NCBI GenBank assembly: GCA_964498585.1
Contig: CAZCHH010000011.1
Span: 1 to 64,000, forward strand
Reading direction: 5' to 3'
From: JAAYJM01 sp964498585
GTDB lineage: Bacteria; Bacteroidota; Ignavibacteria; Kapaibacteriales; UBA2268
DNA: 64,000 nt
Below the pieces are notes generated by a model, which worked only from the letters and a program-made list of their open reading frames with translations, did not search any database and was not told the DNA's origin. Position 1 is the stretch's first letter; every line of letters starts with the position of its first letter. Position numbers and translations under genes: made by a program. Shown here one piece after another: positions 52,308 through 60,911 of the stretch.

Positions 52308-54104
52308 CTACAAGTTAAAATAGTATTCTCTTATTTTCTTTGACATTAATAATCTACGTTCTTCCAAAAAATCATTATAACTATTAAAATCCAAATCAAA
52401 AACGCTTTCTGGAATAGAATTCTGCTGTAAATTGTAAACTAAATCATTATAATTTTCGATAGCACCATATTTTATATTACCTGAATTGCACTGTTCGATT
52501 AGTTCTGTAAAATACTGCTTTGGCGATTTATTACCAACTTTAATATTTACTTCAGATTGCATATATACGTAATTTGCTATTTGATTATAAGCACCTTTTG
52601 TTAATCCCTGCTTTTTCAAATAATCTTTTGGGAAAATGTGATGAATATCACCTTTTAGCTCAACTAATTCTCTAACTGTAATGTCTTTTGAAAGAAAGCC
52701 CCTGTCATTAAATTTGCATTGAGCAGCAAGAAATACGTTAAATATTGGACTACTTGCGATTGATGTCCTTAATTTCTGAATCAATTCTGCATTCCAGAAA
52801 GCATCAGACAAATGAGCTTCTTCCACTTCGTTCAAATATACATCAAAATTACTCGAAGCAATTCGTCTTATATCTGTATCAAAAACGGATTCAGGGGAAC
52901 CGGAATATCGACCGGTGAGAATTGACATAACAAACCATCTTTTTACATATTTTTCTATTAAACCAGAAGGATAGTGAAGTTTATGCAATTTTAAATATAA
53001 AATATAAGCAAAATTAAGAGTATTCTGCGAACGAACAAGCTTTTCATCAACAAAACCAGCTGACTTTATTATCATTATGAAGTTCTTAAAATTATTTTCA
53101 TTTATAAATTGCAAAACTCCATCTTTTAATTTTGCAAAAGATTTTTCTGCTATTTCCTCTTCGAATGTTCTGGTTTCAAAATTCCTTCCAGAAAGTAAAC
53201 TTACCAAATCTGAAAGACGTCCTCTTTCAAATTGAGATGTAAAAGCTACTCTTAAAAGGTCAGTATAAGAAGGGTCGTATAAATCGTCATTTTCATTTTT
53301 CAACCAAGTTAATTTAGAAAAATACTCAGTTTGTGTAAAATCCTTATCTATTTCAATTATTTGATTATAGAATTCAGGAGAAATTGCTAAATGACAAAAG
53401 TAATCAATACACTTTCGCAATGTGTTTCCATTGTATGTTTCGTTAGAAGCAATTTTTGACATAGCAAAATCAGATTGACTTAAAACAACTCCCTGTGAAT
53501 TAATTCTTATAAAAATATCAGTAACAGTTTCAATATCTAATGTCCCATCTAATTCAATCATACCAATTTGTTTGCTTTTTACTGAAACAAGTTGATTTAA
53601 TGTTTTCCAGATAGACTCCTCATTAGTTTCAGGATTTTCTTCAACATATTTTTTTACAATATTGAATAAACTTGAATCTGAATTAAATAGAGGTGAAATA
53701 TTATCAATCCATCTTTTATCTTTTTCTATAGCAGAATTGCATACTTCAAATTTTTCTTCAATAGGATTAAAAGAAATGATGATTTTCGATTTTTTATAAT
53801 CTTTATTGATTATTTGTTTGCCTAAAATTGCAGCGGACATAGCAGTTATTCTCTGCTGTCCGTCAATTAATATTTTCTTACCTTCTGCTATATGCCCATT
53901 CTTTAATCTAACATTAGGATTCCTCCATGCAATTATGTAACCTATTGGATAACCTTGGTATAAGCTATCCATCAAATCTCTTACTTTTGCAGCTTCCCAG
54001 ACAAACGGTCTCTGTATTTCCGGTATCGCTATTTCATTTGAATTGACCCAAGCTAAAACTGTTTCAATTAACTGCTGATTAACTGAATATTTTTGTGTTT
54101 TCAT
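52308..54104 (-). CDS. DUF262/HNH nuclease (GmrSD-type restriction protein)
   Basis: The 598-residue protein combines an N-terminal DUF262 domain (IPEIQRPFVWEAAKVRDLMDSL; nucleotide-binding LIDGQQRITA at D81-R85) with a C-terminal DUF1524 HNH nuclease segment (GDIHHIFPKDYL, H488-H489, followed by conserved asparagines). GmrSD-like proteins restrict modified phage DNA, so a defence role is likely. All visible motifs are intact. It sits in a run of minus-strand accessory genes, with no methyltransferase beside it. Confidence 0.88.
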   Translation of the reverse strand: MKTQKYSVNQQLIETVLAWVNSNEIAIPEIQRPFVWEAAKVRDLMDSLYQGYPIGYIIAWRNPNVRLKNGHIAEGKKILIDGQQRITAMSAAILGKQIINKDYKKSKIIISFNPIEEKFEVCNSAIEKDKRWIDNISPLFNSDSSLFNIVKKYVEENPETNEESIWKTLNQLVSVKSKQIGMIELDGTLDIETVTDIFIRINSQGVVLSQSDFAMSKIASNETYNGNTLRKCIDYFCHLAISPEFYNQIIEIDKDFTQTEYFSKLTWLKNENDDLYDPSYTDLLRVAFTSQFERGRLSDLVSLLSGRNFETRTFEEEIAEKSFAKLKDGVLQFINENNFKNFIMIIKSAGFVDEKLVRSQNTLNFAYILYLKLHKLHYPSGLIEKYVKRWFVMSILTGRYSGSPESVFDTDIRRIASSNFDVYLNEVEEAHLSDAFWNAELIQKLRTSIASSPIFNVFLAAQCKFNDRGFLSKDITVRELVELKGDIHHIFPKDYLKKQGLTKGAYNQIANYVYMQSEVNIKVGNKSPKQYFTELIEQCNSGNIKYGAIENYNDLVYNLQQNSIPESVFDLDFNSYNDFLEERRLLMSKKIREYYFNL

Positions 54105-54203
54105 AATTCTTTATAAAATCTATTTATTAAAAAACGATTTTCTTTTCTCAATTAAATTATTTTGATTTTGCAAAATAATAAAATATATCTTTTATTGCAA
54201 ATA

Positions 54204-54263
54204 AATCAAAACGATTAAAACAAAAAAAGCCACCCATCTTAAACGAAAGGCAGCTTAATATTT
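54204..54263. repeat. Direct repeat Y1 with terminator-like hairpin
   Basis: AAATCAAAACGATTAAAA, then AAGCCACCC, AAACGAAAGGCAGCTT and TATTTC, matches 54966-55021 in the same order and orientation. The imperfect stem (AAAGCCACC / GGCAGCTT) followed by a minus-strand T-run looks like a terminator. Y1 overlaps the 3' end of the truncated yhcG-like gene. Confidence 0.75.
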
Positions 54264-54884
54264 CCAATTTGGTAAGATATATTCTACTTGCAAATGTGTG
54301 ATTATCGCACTTTCAAGGTCTCTTTCATAATACGAAGCTTCTCTTTTTAATCCTAAAAACTCCAATATTGTCGGGTCTTTTATAATCTCAGTAGCTTCAG
54401 TTGGCTGCTTTTCTCCCTTTGCAACTGCTAGAACGCTTTGTTTATCGTTGCTTAAAAGAAGTCTTTCATAAAGATTGCTGTATATTTGACGCTCAAGTTG
54501 TCGAACAGTCCAATTGTTTTTCATTGCTTCAGCAATATAGAATTCTCTTTGTTCATTATCTTTCAAAGACATAAGCAACTTGTACTGACTCCAACTCAAT
54601 TGCGACCGCAGTGTAGTCGCAATTGGAAAAGTTCTATAAAACTGCCTGTATCTCTCCAATTCTCTTTTGGCAAATCCATTACCGTATTCCGGCTGTAGTT
54701 CATTGGAAATAAATTCGATTAGATAAGAGCCATATACAGCCCGCTCTTTTCCTTGCTGTTCTTCTTCGAAAATTCGTTTTCCAATACTCCAATACATCAG
54801 AGTTCTTGTAAAATCGACACTGCGAACGGCAGCTTCCCTTGATTGAGAAATAATTTCCCGTATATCGTTGATTATATTACTCAT
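54255..54884 (-). pseudogene. Truncated YhcG/DUF1016 PD-(D/E)XK nuclease-family protein
   Basis: The 209-residue frame holds the complete DUF1016 N-terminal domain: REIISQSREAAVRSVDFTR, YWSIGKRIFEEEQQGKERA, GNGFAKRELERYRQFYRTFP, LSWSQYKLLMSL, NNWTVRQLERQI, IIKDPTILEFLGL and ESAIITHLQ. Normal family members run to ~340-350 residues and carry the PD-(D/E)XK nuclease directly after this point. Here the frame ends after an unrelated tail, EYILPNWKY, exactly where direct repeat Y1 begins. The nuclease half is missing, so catalytic function is lost; the N-terminal part may still be made. Confidence 0.8.
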
Positions 54885-54965
54885 AACCTTAGCACTTTAT
54901 TCAAAAAAATAATCTGAATAAATAAATATTAATAATGTATATACAAATTACACAATTCATATAAA

Positions 54966-55021
54966 AAATCAAAACGATTAAAAAAGCCACCCTTCACAAA
55001 CGAAAGGCAGCTTTGTATTTC
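54966..55021. repeat. Direct repeat Y2 with terminator-like hairpin
   Basis: Second copy of Y1, about 760 bp away and upstream of the truncated yhcG-like gene, with the same ATCAAAACGATTAAAA, GCCACCC and CGAAAGGCAGCTT blocks. Confidence 0.75.
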
Positions 55022-55090
55022 AACTTGGTTTCTATTCTCGAAAGTATGTGTTGCTAGTGTAGTAATTCGTTAAAATACTTATTATATTGT

Positions 55091-55490
55091 GTCATTTCGA
55101 ACCCCAAGATAAAGCAAGTGCTTTATTTAAATAGAGATGACATCAATTAACACAGTCATTCTGAACGAAGTGAAGAATCCAGAAAAAATTCTTTAAATCA
55201 CTATCCTCTGGATTCTTCGCTCCGCTCAGAATGACCGACAAATGTAAAGATGTCATTGGTAACCCCAAGATAAAGCAAGTGCTTTATTTAAATAGAGATG
55301 ACATCAATTAACACAGTCATTCTGAACGAAGTGAAGAATCCAGAAAAAATTCTTTAAATCACTATCCTCTGGATTCTTCGCTCCGCTCAGAATGACCGAC
55401 AAAAGTAATGATGTCATTGGTAACGAAGCGAGAAATCGCACAACTCATTGCTACCAAAGAATTGTGCGATTCTTCACTTCGTATCAAATT
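55091..55490. repeat. 161-bp tandem duplication of the palindromic repeat
   Basis: 55100-55260 and 55261-55421 are almost identical units. Each contains the AACCCCAAGATAAAGCAAGTGC...GAGATGACATCA module and the long palindrome (55155-55235 and 55316-55396; GTCATTCTGAACGAAGTGAA versus TTCGCTCCGCTCAGAATGAC). A partial third copy (AACGAAGCGAGAAATCGC...GATTCTTCACTTCGTATC) extends to ~55490. This fills the gap before the glnS stop codon. Confidence 0.88.
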
Positions 55491-55564
55491 GACAGTTAAA
55501 GATAGATTCTGACATCTTTCAGTATTACGAAACCAATGAACAATTATCAATTAATAATTGTCAA

Positions 55565-57274
55565 TTATTTCTTTCCAGCTATTTTTGCCCAGCTGTCTTT
55601 CAATGTAACAGTGCGGTTGAAAACAGGTTTGCCATCAGTTGAATCAAACTCATCGGCACAAAAATATCCGACGCGTTCAAATTGGAAACGCTCTGTTGGT
55701 TTTGCGTTCATTAAAAATGGTTCAACGTAAGCATTAACTGCAATAAGCGATTTCGGATTTAAATTGTCCCGAATATCGCCACCAAATGGGAAATCGTAAG
55801 GGTCTTCCTTTATGAATAAATGGTCGTATAGCCGAACTTCAACTTTTTTGGAATGGCTTGCAGATACCCAATGGATTGTTCCCTGGACGCGTCTTCCGTC
55901 CGGAGAATTGCCACCGCGGGAGGCGGGGTCGTAAGTGCAATGCAGTTCAACGATTTCGCCTTTATCATTTTTAATTACTTCATTACAGGTAATGAAATAA
56001 GCGTAACGAAGACGCACTTCTTTACCCGGTGCAAGTCTGTAGAATTTCTTTGGCGGGTCTTCCATAAAGTCATCTTTTTCAATGAAGATTTCTTTTGTAA
56101 AAGGAACTTTGCGGGTGCCTGCTTCAAGATTTTCCGGATTGTTAATGGCGTCCATTTCTTCGACTAAATCATCGGGATAGTTGGTAATTACAATTTTGAG
56201 TGGGTTAATCACCGCCATTGCCCTTTGAGCAGTTTTATTCAAATCCTCGCGGATGCAATATTCAAGTAATGAAAAATCAACTACACTTTCCTTCTTGGAA
56301 ACGCCTATTAGTTCAGCGAAATTGCGTATTGCAGCAGGAGTATAGCCGCGTCTTCTCAAGCCGGAAATGGTGGGCATACGCGGGTCGTTCCAACCGCATA
56401 CAACCTTATTTTGAACGAGTTCCAACAGCTTGCGTTTGCTCATCATCGTATATGTTAAATTCAAACGTGCAAATTCGATTTGTTGTGGATGAAAAACGTT
56501 TAGCTCATCAAGAACCCAATCGTAAAGCGGGCGATGGTCTTCAAATTCGAGTGTGCAGATTGAATGAGTAATGCGTTCTATCGAATCGGAGAGGCAGTGG
56601 GTATAGTCATACATTGGATAAACACACCATTTGTCGCCGGTTCTGTGATGATGTGCAAATTTTATTCTGTAAATCACCGGGTCTCTCATATTTAAATTTG
56701 GTGAAGCCATATCAATTTTTGCACGTAAGACGTGGCTTCCTTCCGCAAATTTACCTTGACGCATTTGCTCGAAAAGTTTCAAATTTTCTTCTATTGAGCG
56801 GTAGCGATATGGACTTTCTTTTCCCGGCTCGGTTAGTGTGCCGCGATAATCCTTAATTTCCTGTGGAGATAAGTCGCAAACGAATGCTTTTCCATCTTTA
56901 ATCAGTTGAACAGCATATTCGTAGAGTTGGTCGAAGTAATCGGATGCGTAGTAGAGCCGGTCTGCCCAGTCAAATCCGAGCCATTTTACGTCTTCAATTA
57001 TTGAACGGACATATTCATCGCTTTCTTTTTCGGGATTGGTATCATCGAAGCGAAGATTTGTAAGACCGTTATTTTCGAGTGCAAGCCCAAAATTCAGGCA
57101 GATTGACTTTGCATGTCCGATATGCAGATAGCCGTTGGGTTCGGGTGGAAAACGGGTATGAACTGTTCCACCCCATTTGTTTGTTTTGTAATCATCTGCA
57201 ATGATTTGGCGTATGAAGTGCTGAGTCGGTGCAGATGCGCTTTCTGTTAGCTGTGTTTCAATTTCGTTATTCAT
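55565..57274 (-). CDS. glnS: Glutaminyl-tRNA synthetase
   Basis: The 569-residue class I synthetase has the HIGH motif at 51-54 (RFPPEPNGYLHIGHAKS), the family-specific LRFDDTNPEKE, and the KMSKS equivalent MMSKRKL at ~277-283. The C-terminal anticodon-binding beta-barrels are present to FERVGYFCADEFDSTDGKPVFNRTVTLKDSW. Its presence implies direct charging of tRNA-Gln. It is embedded among accessory genes on the same strand. Confidence 0.96.
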   Translation of the reverse strand: MNNEIETQLTESASAPTQHFIRQIIADDYKTNKWGGTVHTRFPPEPNGYLHIGHAKSICLNFGLALENNGLTNLRFDDTNPEKESDEYVRSIIEDVKWLGFDWADRLYYASDYFDQLYEYAVQLIKDGKAFVCDLSPQEIKDYRGTLTEPGKESPYRYRSIEENLKLFEQMRQGKFAEGSHVLRAKIDMASPNLNMRDPVIYRIKFAHHHRTGDKWCVYPMYDYTHCLSDSIERITHSICTLEFEDHRPLYDWVLDELNVFHPQQIEFARLNLTYTMMSKRKLLELVQNKVVCGWNDPRMPTISGLRRRGYTPAAIRNFAELIGVSKKESVVDFSLLEYCIREDLNKTAQRAMAVINPLKIVITNYPDDLVEEMDAINNPENLEAGTRKVPFTKEIFIEKDDFMEDPPKKFYRLAPGKEVRLRYAYFITCNEVIKNDKGEIVELHCTYDPASRGGNSPDGRRVQGTIHWVSASHSKKVEVRLYDHLFIKEDPYDFPFGGDIRDNLNPKSLIAVNAYVEPFLMNAKPTERFQFERVGYFCADEFDSTDGKPVFNRTVTLKDSWAKIAGKK

Positions 57275-57298
57275 TTTTGTTTAATTTATTTTTATTGA

Positions 57299-57454
57299 TT
57301 AATTTTCTTTTATTTTTACATTGCAACATTCTTTTGAACAGATTTCATCTTTTGCTGTTAATTTTTCATTTATATTCAAAGCATTTTTTAAATGCTCAAA
57401 AACTTTTACAAAATTACTGAATCTTTGTTTCCAACGAATATCCTGTTCAAACAT
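57299..57454 (-). pseudogene. Fragment of HI0074/HEPN-like nucleotidyltransferase-substrate-binding gene (copy 1)
   Basis: A 51-codon frame starts MFEQDIRWKQRFSNFVKVFE, the N-terminal signature of HI0074-family (HEPN) proteins that pair with minimal nucleotidyltransferases. After ~28 residues the reading becomes low-complexity lysine-rich and stops, so at least three quarters of a normal ~130-residue protein is missing. It ends 25 bp upstream of glnS. Confidence 0.6.
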
Positions 57455-57545
57455 TATTGATTTATTATTAAATGAAAATATAAATTGAATATGAGTTACT
57501 TACTCCAGTTACCAAAGCGTTTTTTTGGGAAAAAAATTTATTGAA

Positions 57546-57935
57546 TCAATTCCTTGCATTTATAAGTTTTATTGACCTATTCATTTGAAAAATTAACAAA
57601 GCTTTTATACCTTTTGGAGTAAGAAAAATAAAATTCTCAAAACGTTGAATAAACCCAAGTTCCTCAGCATAATTAACAAAATGATAAGTTCCAGTTAATT
57701 TTGCCTTTGATGTTTTCCAAGTTTTATCTTTTCCTAATGACCTAACAAAAAAATCTTGAAAATATTCATATTTAACAGGATAGTCTGCTTTTGATAGAAT
57801 AAATACAGTATCTACAACAGATAAAATGCTAAAAGTAATTTGAGAGAAAAAAGGATTTTCTGTAACGAAATTTGATATAAGTTCAAATTGATCTGTATTG
57901 AATCTATCGTTTAATATTTTTCCTTCTGCTTTCAT
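57546..57935 (-). pseudogene. C-terminal part of a PD-(D/E)XK/winged-helix nuclease gene, split by an in-frame TGA
   Basis: A 129-codon frame (MKAEGKILNDRF...) with motifs ENPFFSQITFSILSVVDTVF, YPVKYEYFQDFFVRSLGK, TYHFVNYAEELGFI and LTPKGIKALLIFQM. It is in the same frame as the upstream frame 57945-58580, separated by TGA AAA AAA ATA. With Gly in place of the stop, the junction would read FTDLGKKI, a usual winged-helix ending. It is therefore best read as the second half of one ~344-residue gene. Internal reinitiation at the ATG 57935 is possible. I recall similar C-terminal regions attached to nucleases in one chain, but cannot verify this here. Confidence 0.6.
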
Positions 57936-57944
57936 TATTTTTTT

Positions 57945-58580
57945 TCATAAATCAGTAAATTCATATTCTTTATTATTTTTAACAATTAAACCCATTAATG
58001 AGGCAACTGCTAATCTGTTATGTATTGTATTCCTTGTTAAATTTTGTAATTTACATATATCATTGAAGGAATTTTTTTTACTTAATAAATCTAATGTTGA
58101 TTTTATTAAATACAAACGGGTAACCCCTCTATTACTTGGCTGAATTTTAAGAAAAGCAGAAAGTTCTTTAAAATTATGATAATATTGAGTTAAAATATCT
58201 TCAATTTTAAATTCAATGAGTTTAATATTTTCGTTTTGACATAGAAGATAATTGTCTTTTGATGCAGAAGTTACTAGTATTATTCTGTTAATGTTCGCTT
58301 TTATTAATTTAGATTTTATCTGTAATTCTAAAAGTTCATTGTAATATTCATTTATTTGGGTAATAATTCCTTTATAAAATGGAACAGCTTTTAATTCTAT
58401 TAGCAATAATTCTTTTCTATGTAAATACAATAGGTCCATCTTTTTATCATTTTTAAACCTCATTTGTCTTGCAATAAAACTTATATCACTATTATTTAAA
58501 GATAAAGTTTTTGCTAAAATTGATTTGTCTGATGAAAAAATATCTTCAATGACTTTTTCTGTTATATTTAAAGAATTCAT
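57945..58580 (-). pseudogene. N-terminal part of a PD-(D/E)XK/winged-helix nuclease gene (ends at premature TGA)
   Basis: A 211-residue frame. Residues ~40-70 hold the nuclease core: aspartate in KMDLLYLHRKE followed by LLLIELKA, i.e. D-x(n)-E-x-K. Residues ~150-211 form a winged-helix (RLYLIKSTLDLLSK, LTRNTIHNRLAVASLMGLI). The frame stops at TGA 57945-57947; the following codons continue in frame into 57546-57935. A single G-to-T change (GGA to TGA) would explain the break. The nuclease core itself is intact, so the fragment might still be folded. The protein is probably a defence or DNA-processing nuclease; its specific role is unknown. Confidence 0.65.
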
Positions 58581-58596
58581 TTAATTTTTTTTATTA

Positions 58597-58743
58597 TCAA
58601 TTGGAAATACATTTATTATTTTTTTTACTGCTAACATTTTTATATAATTTAATAATTGCTATTTCTTGACTAAAGCAATAATGCTCAAATACTTTTACAA
58701 AATTAATTAAATTTTGTTTTCTACGAATATATTGTCTTAACAT
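58597..58743 (-). pseudogene. Fragment of HI0074/HEPN-like gene (copy 2, more decayed)
   Basis: A 48-codon frame starts MLRQYIRRKQNLINFVKVFE, aligned over ~22 residues and ~65 nucleotides with copy 1 at 57389-57454. After HY the reading has no family resemblance. It lies 16 bp upstream of the split nuclease gene, so the two fragments flank that gene as direct repeats. Confidence 0.5.
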
Positions 58744-58829
58744 AAGTGAATGAAGAATTCTAGAAATTCAATTTTACATATCATTACAATACGAAGAGAG
58801 GAATCTTAATTAATTGTTAATTTTACCCT

Positions 58830-58862
58830 GTCATTCTGGGCGACAGCGAAGAATCTCACGTC
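58830..58862. repeat. Single arm of the dispersed palindrome
   Basis: GTCATTCTGGGCGACAGCGA and AGAATCTCACGTC match the left arm of the palindromic family seen at 46849 and 55155; the right arm is missing. Confidence 0.6.
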
Positions 58863-58881
58863 ATTGATACCACAAAGATAA

Positions 58882-58914
58882 AGATGTCCTACATCTCGGA
58901 AATGTAGGACATCT
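58882..58914 (-). terminator. Hairpin downstream of the baeRF-family gene
   Basis: A perfect 13-bp stem (AGATGTCCTACAT / ATGTAGGACATCT) with a 7-nt loop sits 22 bp after the stop codon. The minus-strand tail TTATCTTT is only moderately T-rich. Confidence 0.7.
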
Positions 58915-58936
58915 GGTTAAAAAACTTTGCGAAAGT

Positions 58937-60019
58937 TTAATATCTCACTTTAAGTGCAATATTTCCAATCTCTTTAAGCTCATCTTTATCAGCAAAAACA
59001 GCCCTTCCCTTTTTTGAAATTACCTCCCAAGCGATATTACTAATAATATCATCAATTACATCTGAATCAGTTGCATCTTCATTTTCAATCAAATCGAAAC
59101 TTAATTCATCTTTCATTTTAACAGGTTGGATGTAATTATTTTGTGTTATTAATAAATCAGCTCTACCTTCTTTCGCAGCACGATATATATCCTGTAAATC
59201 AGTGTAAACTTTTGCTTGCGAAACAGCTTCTTTCATTTCTTTAATAGCTTCAATCCGCCGCTTTTTTTGTAAGTCTGTAATTATGCTAAAAGCTTGTGAT
59301 ACAATAAAATGCTCAGATGTATTATTATAATCAATATTTGCGTATCCGAGATAGATTGCAGGTTTGTCTGCTACTTGCATTAATCTGCTAAAATTATCTT
59401 CAGTGCAAACAACAATACAGTGTAAATCACTTTGGTTGTGAATTTTAACGAGGGCTTTGTCCACTTTGTTCAAGAATTCCCTTACCATATTATCTACCTG
59501 TTTCCCGTCGCTTATACTTTTTTTATTTGTCAAATAATGAGGATTTTCTGGAAAAGGAAAATCATCATTTTCAATTTCATCTACTATAGCATCGTTTAAT
59601 GCTTCGAATAATCTAACTCCACTTTGAGATAATAACATAATCAAATAATCTTCTGCTCTGTTGTATGCTTTAATTAAAGGACGAATAGCAAAACTATCAT
59701 TTATGTGGACAACATCTTTGGGAGTTTTCCAAACAGTTCTTATTATTTCTTTTGTAGTATTTGATAGAAAAATATGCAAACTTTCAATATTGTAGTTCAC
59801 TTTGATTTCATCTGGAATTTCTTTTAATTTTTGTAATAAAGGTTCAATGTCTCTTTTCTTAAACTCCTTGTTTAATCGGTTTTCTGCTTCTGTGCATAAA
59901 TTTTTAATTAGAACTACATCTTTCGCATTATCTGGATGTGTTCTATGCGTATTCAATGAAATTGAAACAGAAGGGTTACTTCTCTCGGCAGCTAACTTAA
60001 TCAATGATTCTTTTTGCAT
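58937..60019 (-). CDS. Bacterial archaeo-eukaryotic release factor family protein (baeRF3-like)
   Basis: The 360-residue protein has the layout of bacterial eRF1/aRF1-related proteins: an N-terminal domain with SVSISLNTHRTHPDNAKD, a central RNase-H-like domain (YLIMLLSQSGVRLFEALND), and an L7Ae-like C-terminal domain (YRAAKEGRADLLITQNNY). The family has been linked by comparative genomics to ribosome hibernation or rescue and to stress responses, but its function is not proven. There is no NIKS or GGQ motif, so canonical termination is unlikely. It stands alone, with a hairpin terminator. Confidence 0.82.
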   Translation of the reverse strand: MQKESLIKLAAERSNPSVSISLNTHRTHPDNAKDVVLIKNLCTEAENRLNKEFKKRDIEPLLQKLKEIPDEIKVNYNIESLHIFLSNTTKEIIRTVWKTPKDVVHINDSFAIRPLIKAYNRAEDYLIMLLSQSGVRLFEALNDAIVDEIENDDFPFPENPHYLTNKKSISDGKQVDNMVREFLNKVDKALVKIHNQSDLHCIVVCTEDNFSRLMQVADKPAIYLGYANIDYNNTSEHFIVSQAFSIITDLQKKRRIEAIKEMKEAVSQAKVYTDLQDIYRAAKEGRADLLITQNNYIQPVKMKDELSFDLIENEDATDSDVIDDIISNIAWEVISKKGRAVFADKDELKEIGNIALKVRY

Positions 60020-60911
60020 ATTTCCCCTTATTTTATTTTTATTAAAATTTTACTCAGAATGGCAATAAATTATTGCACTAGTGCTATCGTCAATATATTA
60101 CATTATAACTATTTGCTTCTATAATTCTTTTTCTATTCTTTGAAAATAATTTAAAAAAAACTATTATTTAAATTGACGGAATGATTGTTTTTTTATTTCA
60201 AGATATAAATAGCAAAAAGATTAAATAAAAAACTTAACGCTGATTAGCAAGAAAAAGCAGAACTAAAGACAAGCATAGTATACCTCACCTTACACTACTC
60301 CATCTTAAGATTTTTGCAAACAGAGTTTATACTTTATTATTATGTGTTTGTCTTTGAACTGTGATTTTTGTGATTTATTTGATGAAGATGATGAAGAGAG
60401 AAAAAAACATCGTAGATGTGTTATCTTAATAGCAATGCAAAACAATAAACGCATGAACTCCGTAGGAGTGTTCTCATCTCTACGAGATTTTTTCCGTGTG
60501 CGTGTTTTCGTATCTATTACGATAACGCAACTACGTTGCTATTTGTTTTTTTTGGAATTTTATTCTTTGAACTGTGATTTTTGTGATTTATTTGATGAAG
60601 ATGATGAAGAAAGAAAAAAACATCGTAGATGTGTTATCGTAATAGCAATGCAAAACAATAAACGCATGAACTCCGTAGGTGTGATACCATCTCTACGAGA
60701 TTTTTTACGTGTGAGCGTTTTCATATCTATTACGATGACGTAACTACGTTCCTATTTTGTTTCAGATGGACTCCACGCTTGGAAAGAGGAGTCCATCTGC
60801 CAACAAACTTTCGGAAAGTGCGGTTTCTAAGTCATCAGATGACTTCCCAGTCATCGGATGACTATAAAGTTCATTTCCCAAAAAAACACCAAAGCATAAA
60901 TTACTGGTATT
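60020..60911. other. 0.9-kb gene-free region with tandem and palindromic repeats
   Basis: 60020-60350 is AT-rich with no feature. 60351-60758 is a 213-bp tandem repeat (listed separately). 60795-60866 holds small palindromes: AACTTTCGGAAAGT, AGTCATCAGATGACT and AGTCATCGGATGACT. No stable gene is seen. Confidence 0.7.
60351..60758. repeat. 213-bp tandem repeat of palindrome-rich sequence
   Basis: Copy 1 starts at 60351 and copy 2 at 60564 (both TCTTTGAACTGTGATTTTTG). Each contains CATCGTAGATGTG, ACTCCGTAGG, the palindrome ATCTCTACGAGAT and CGCAACTACGTTGC or its variant. Because 213 is a multiple of three, a 133-codon frame runs through both copies, but its composition (short palindromes on both strands) argues against a protein gene. 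The GTGATTTTTGTGATT motif also occurs near position 90. Confidence 0.85.

Noticed and set aside
54204..55021. Integron attC sites around the accessory genes
   Set aside because: The repeats look like hairpin terminators. The core sites RYYYAAC and GTTRRRY in attC arrangement were not found, and no integrase is present.
55091..55490. CRISPR array
   Set aside because: There are only two near-identical 161-bp units without unique spacers. It is a tandem duplication of a palindromic repeat.
60342..60743. 133-codon open frame on the + strand
   Set aside because: It is two copies of a 213-bp palindrome-rich repeat whose length keeps the frame open. The same short palindromes occur elsewhere in non-coding DNA.
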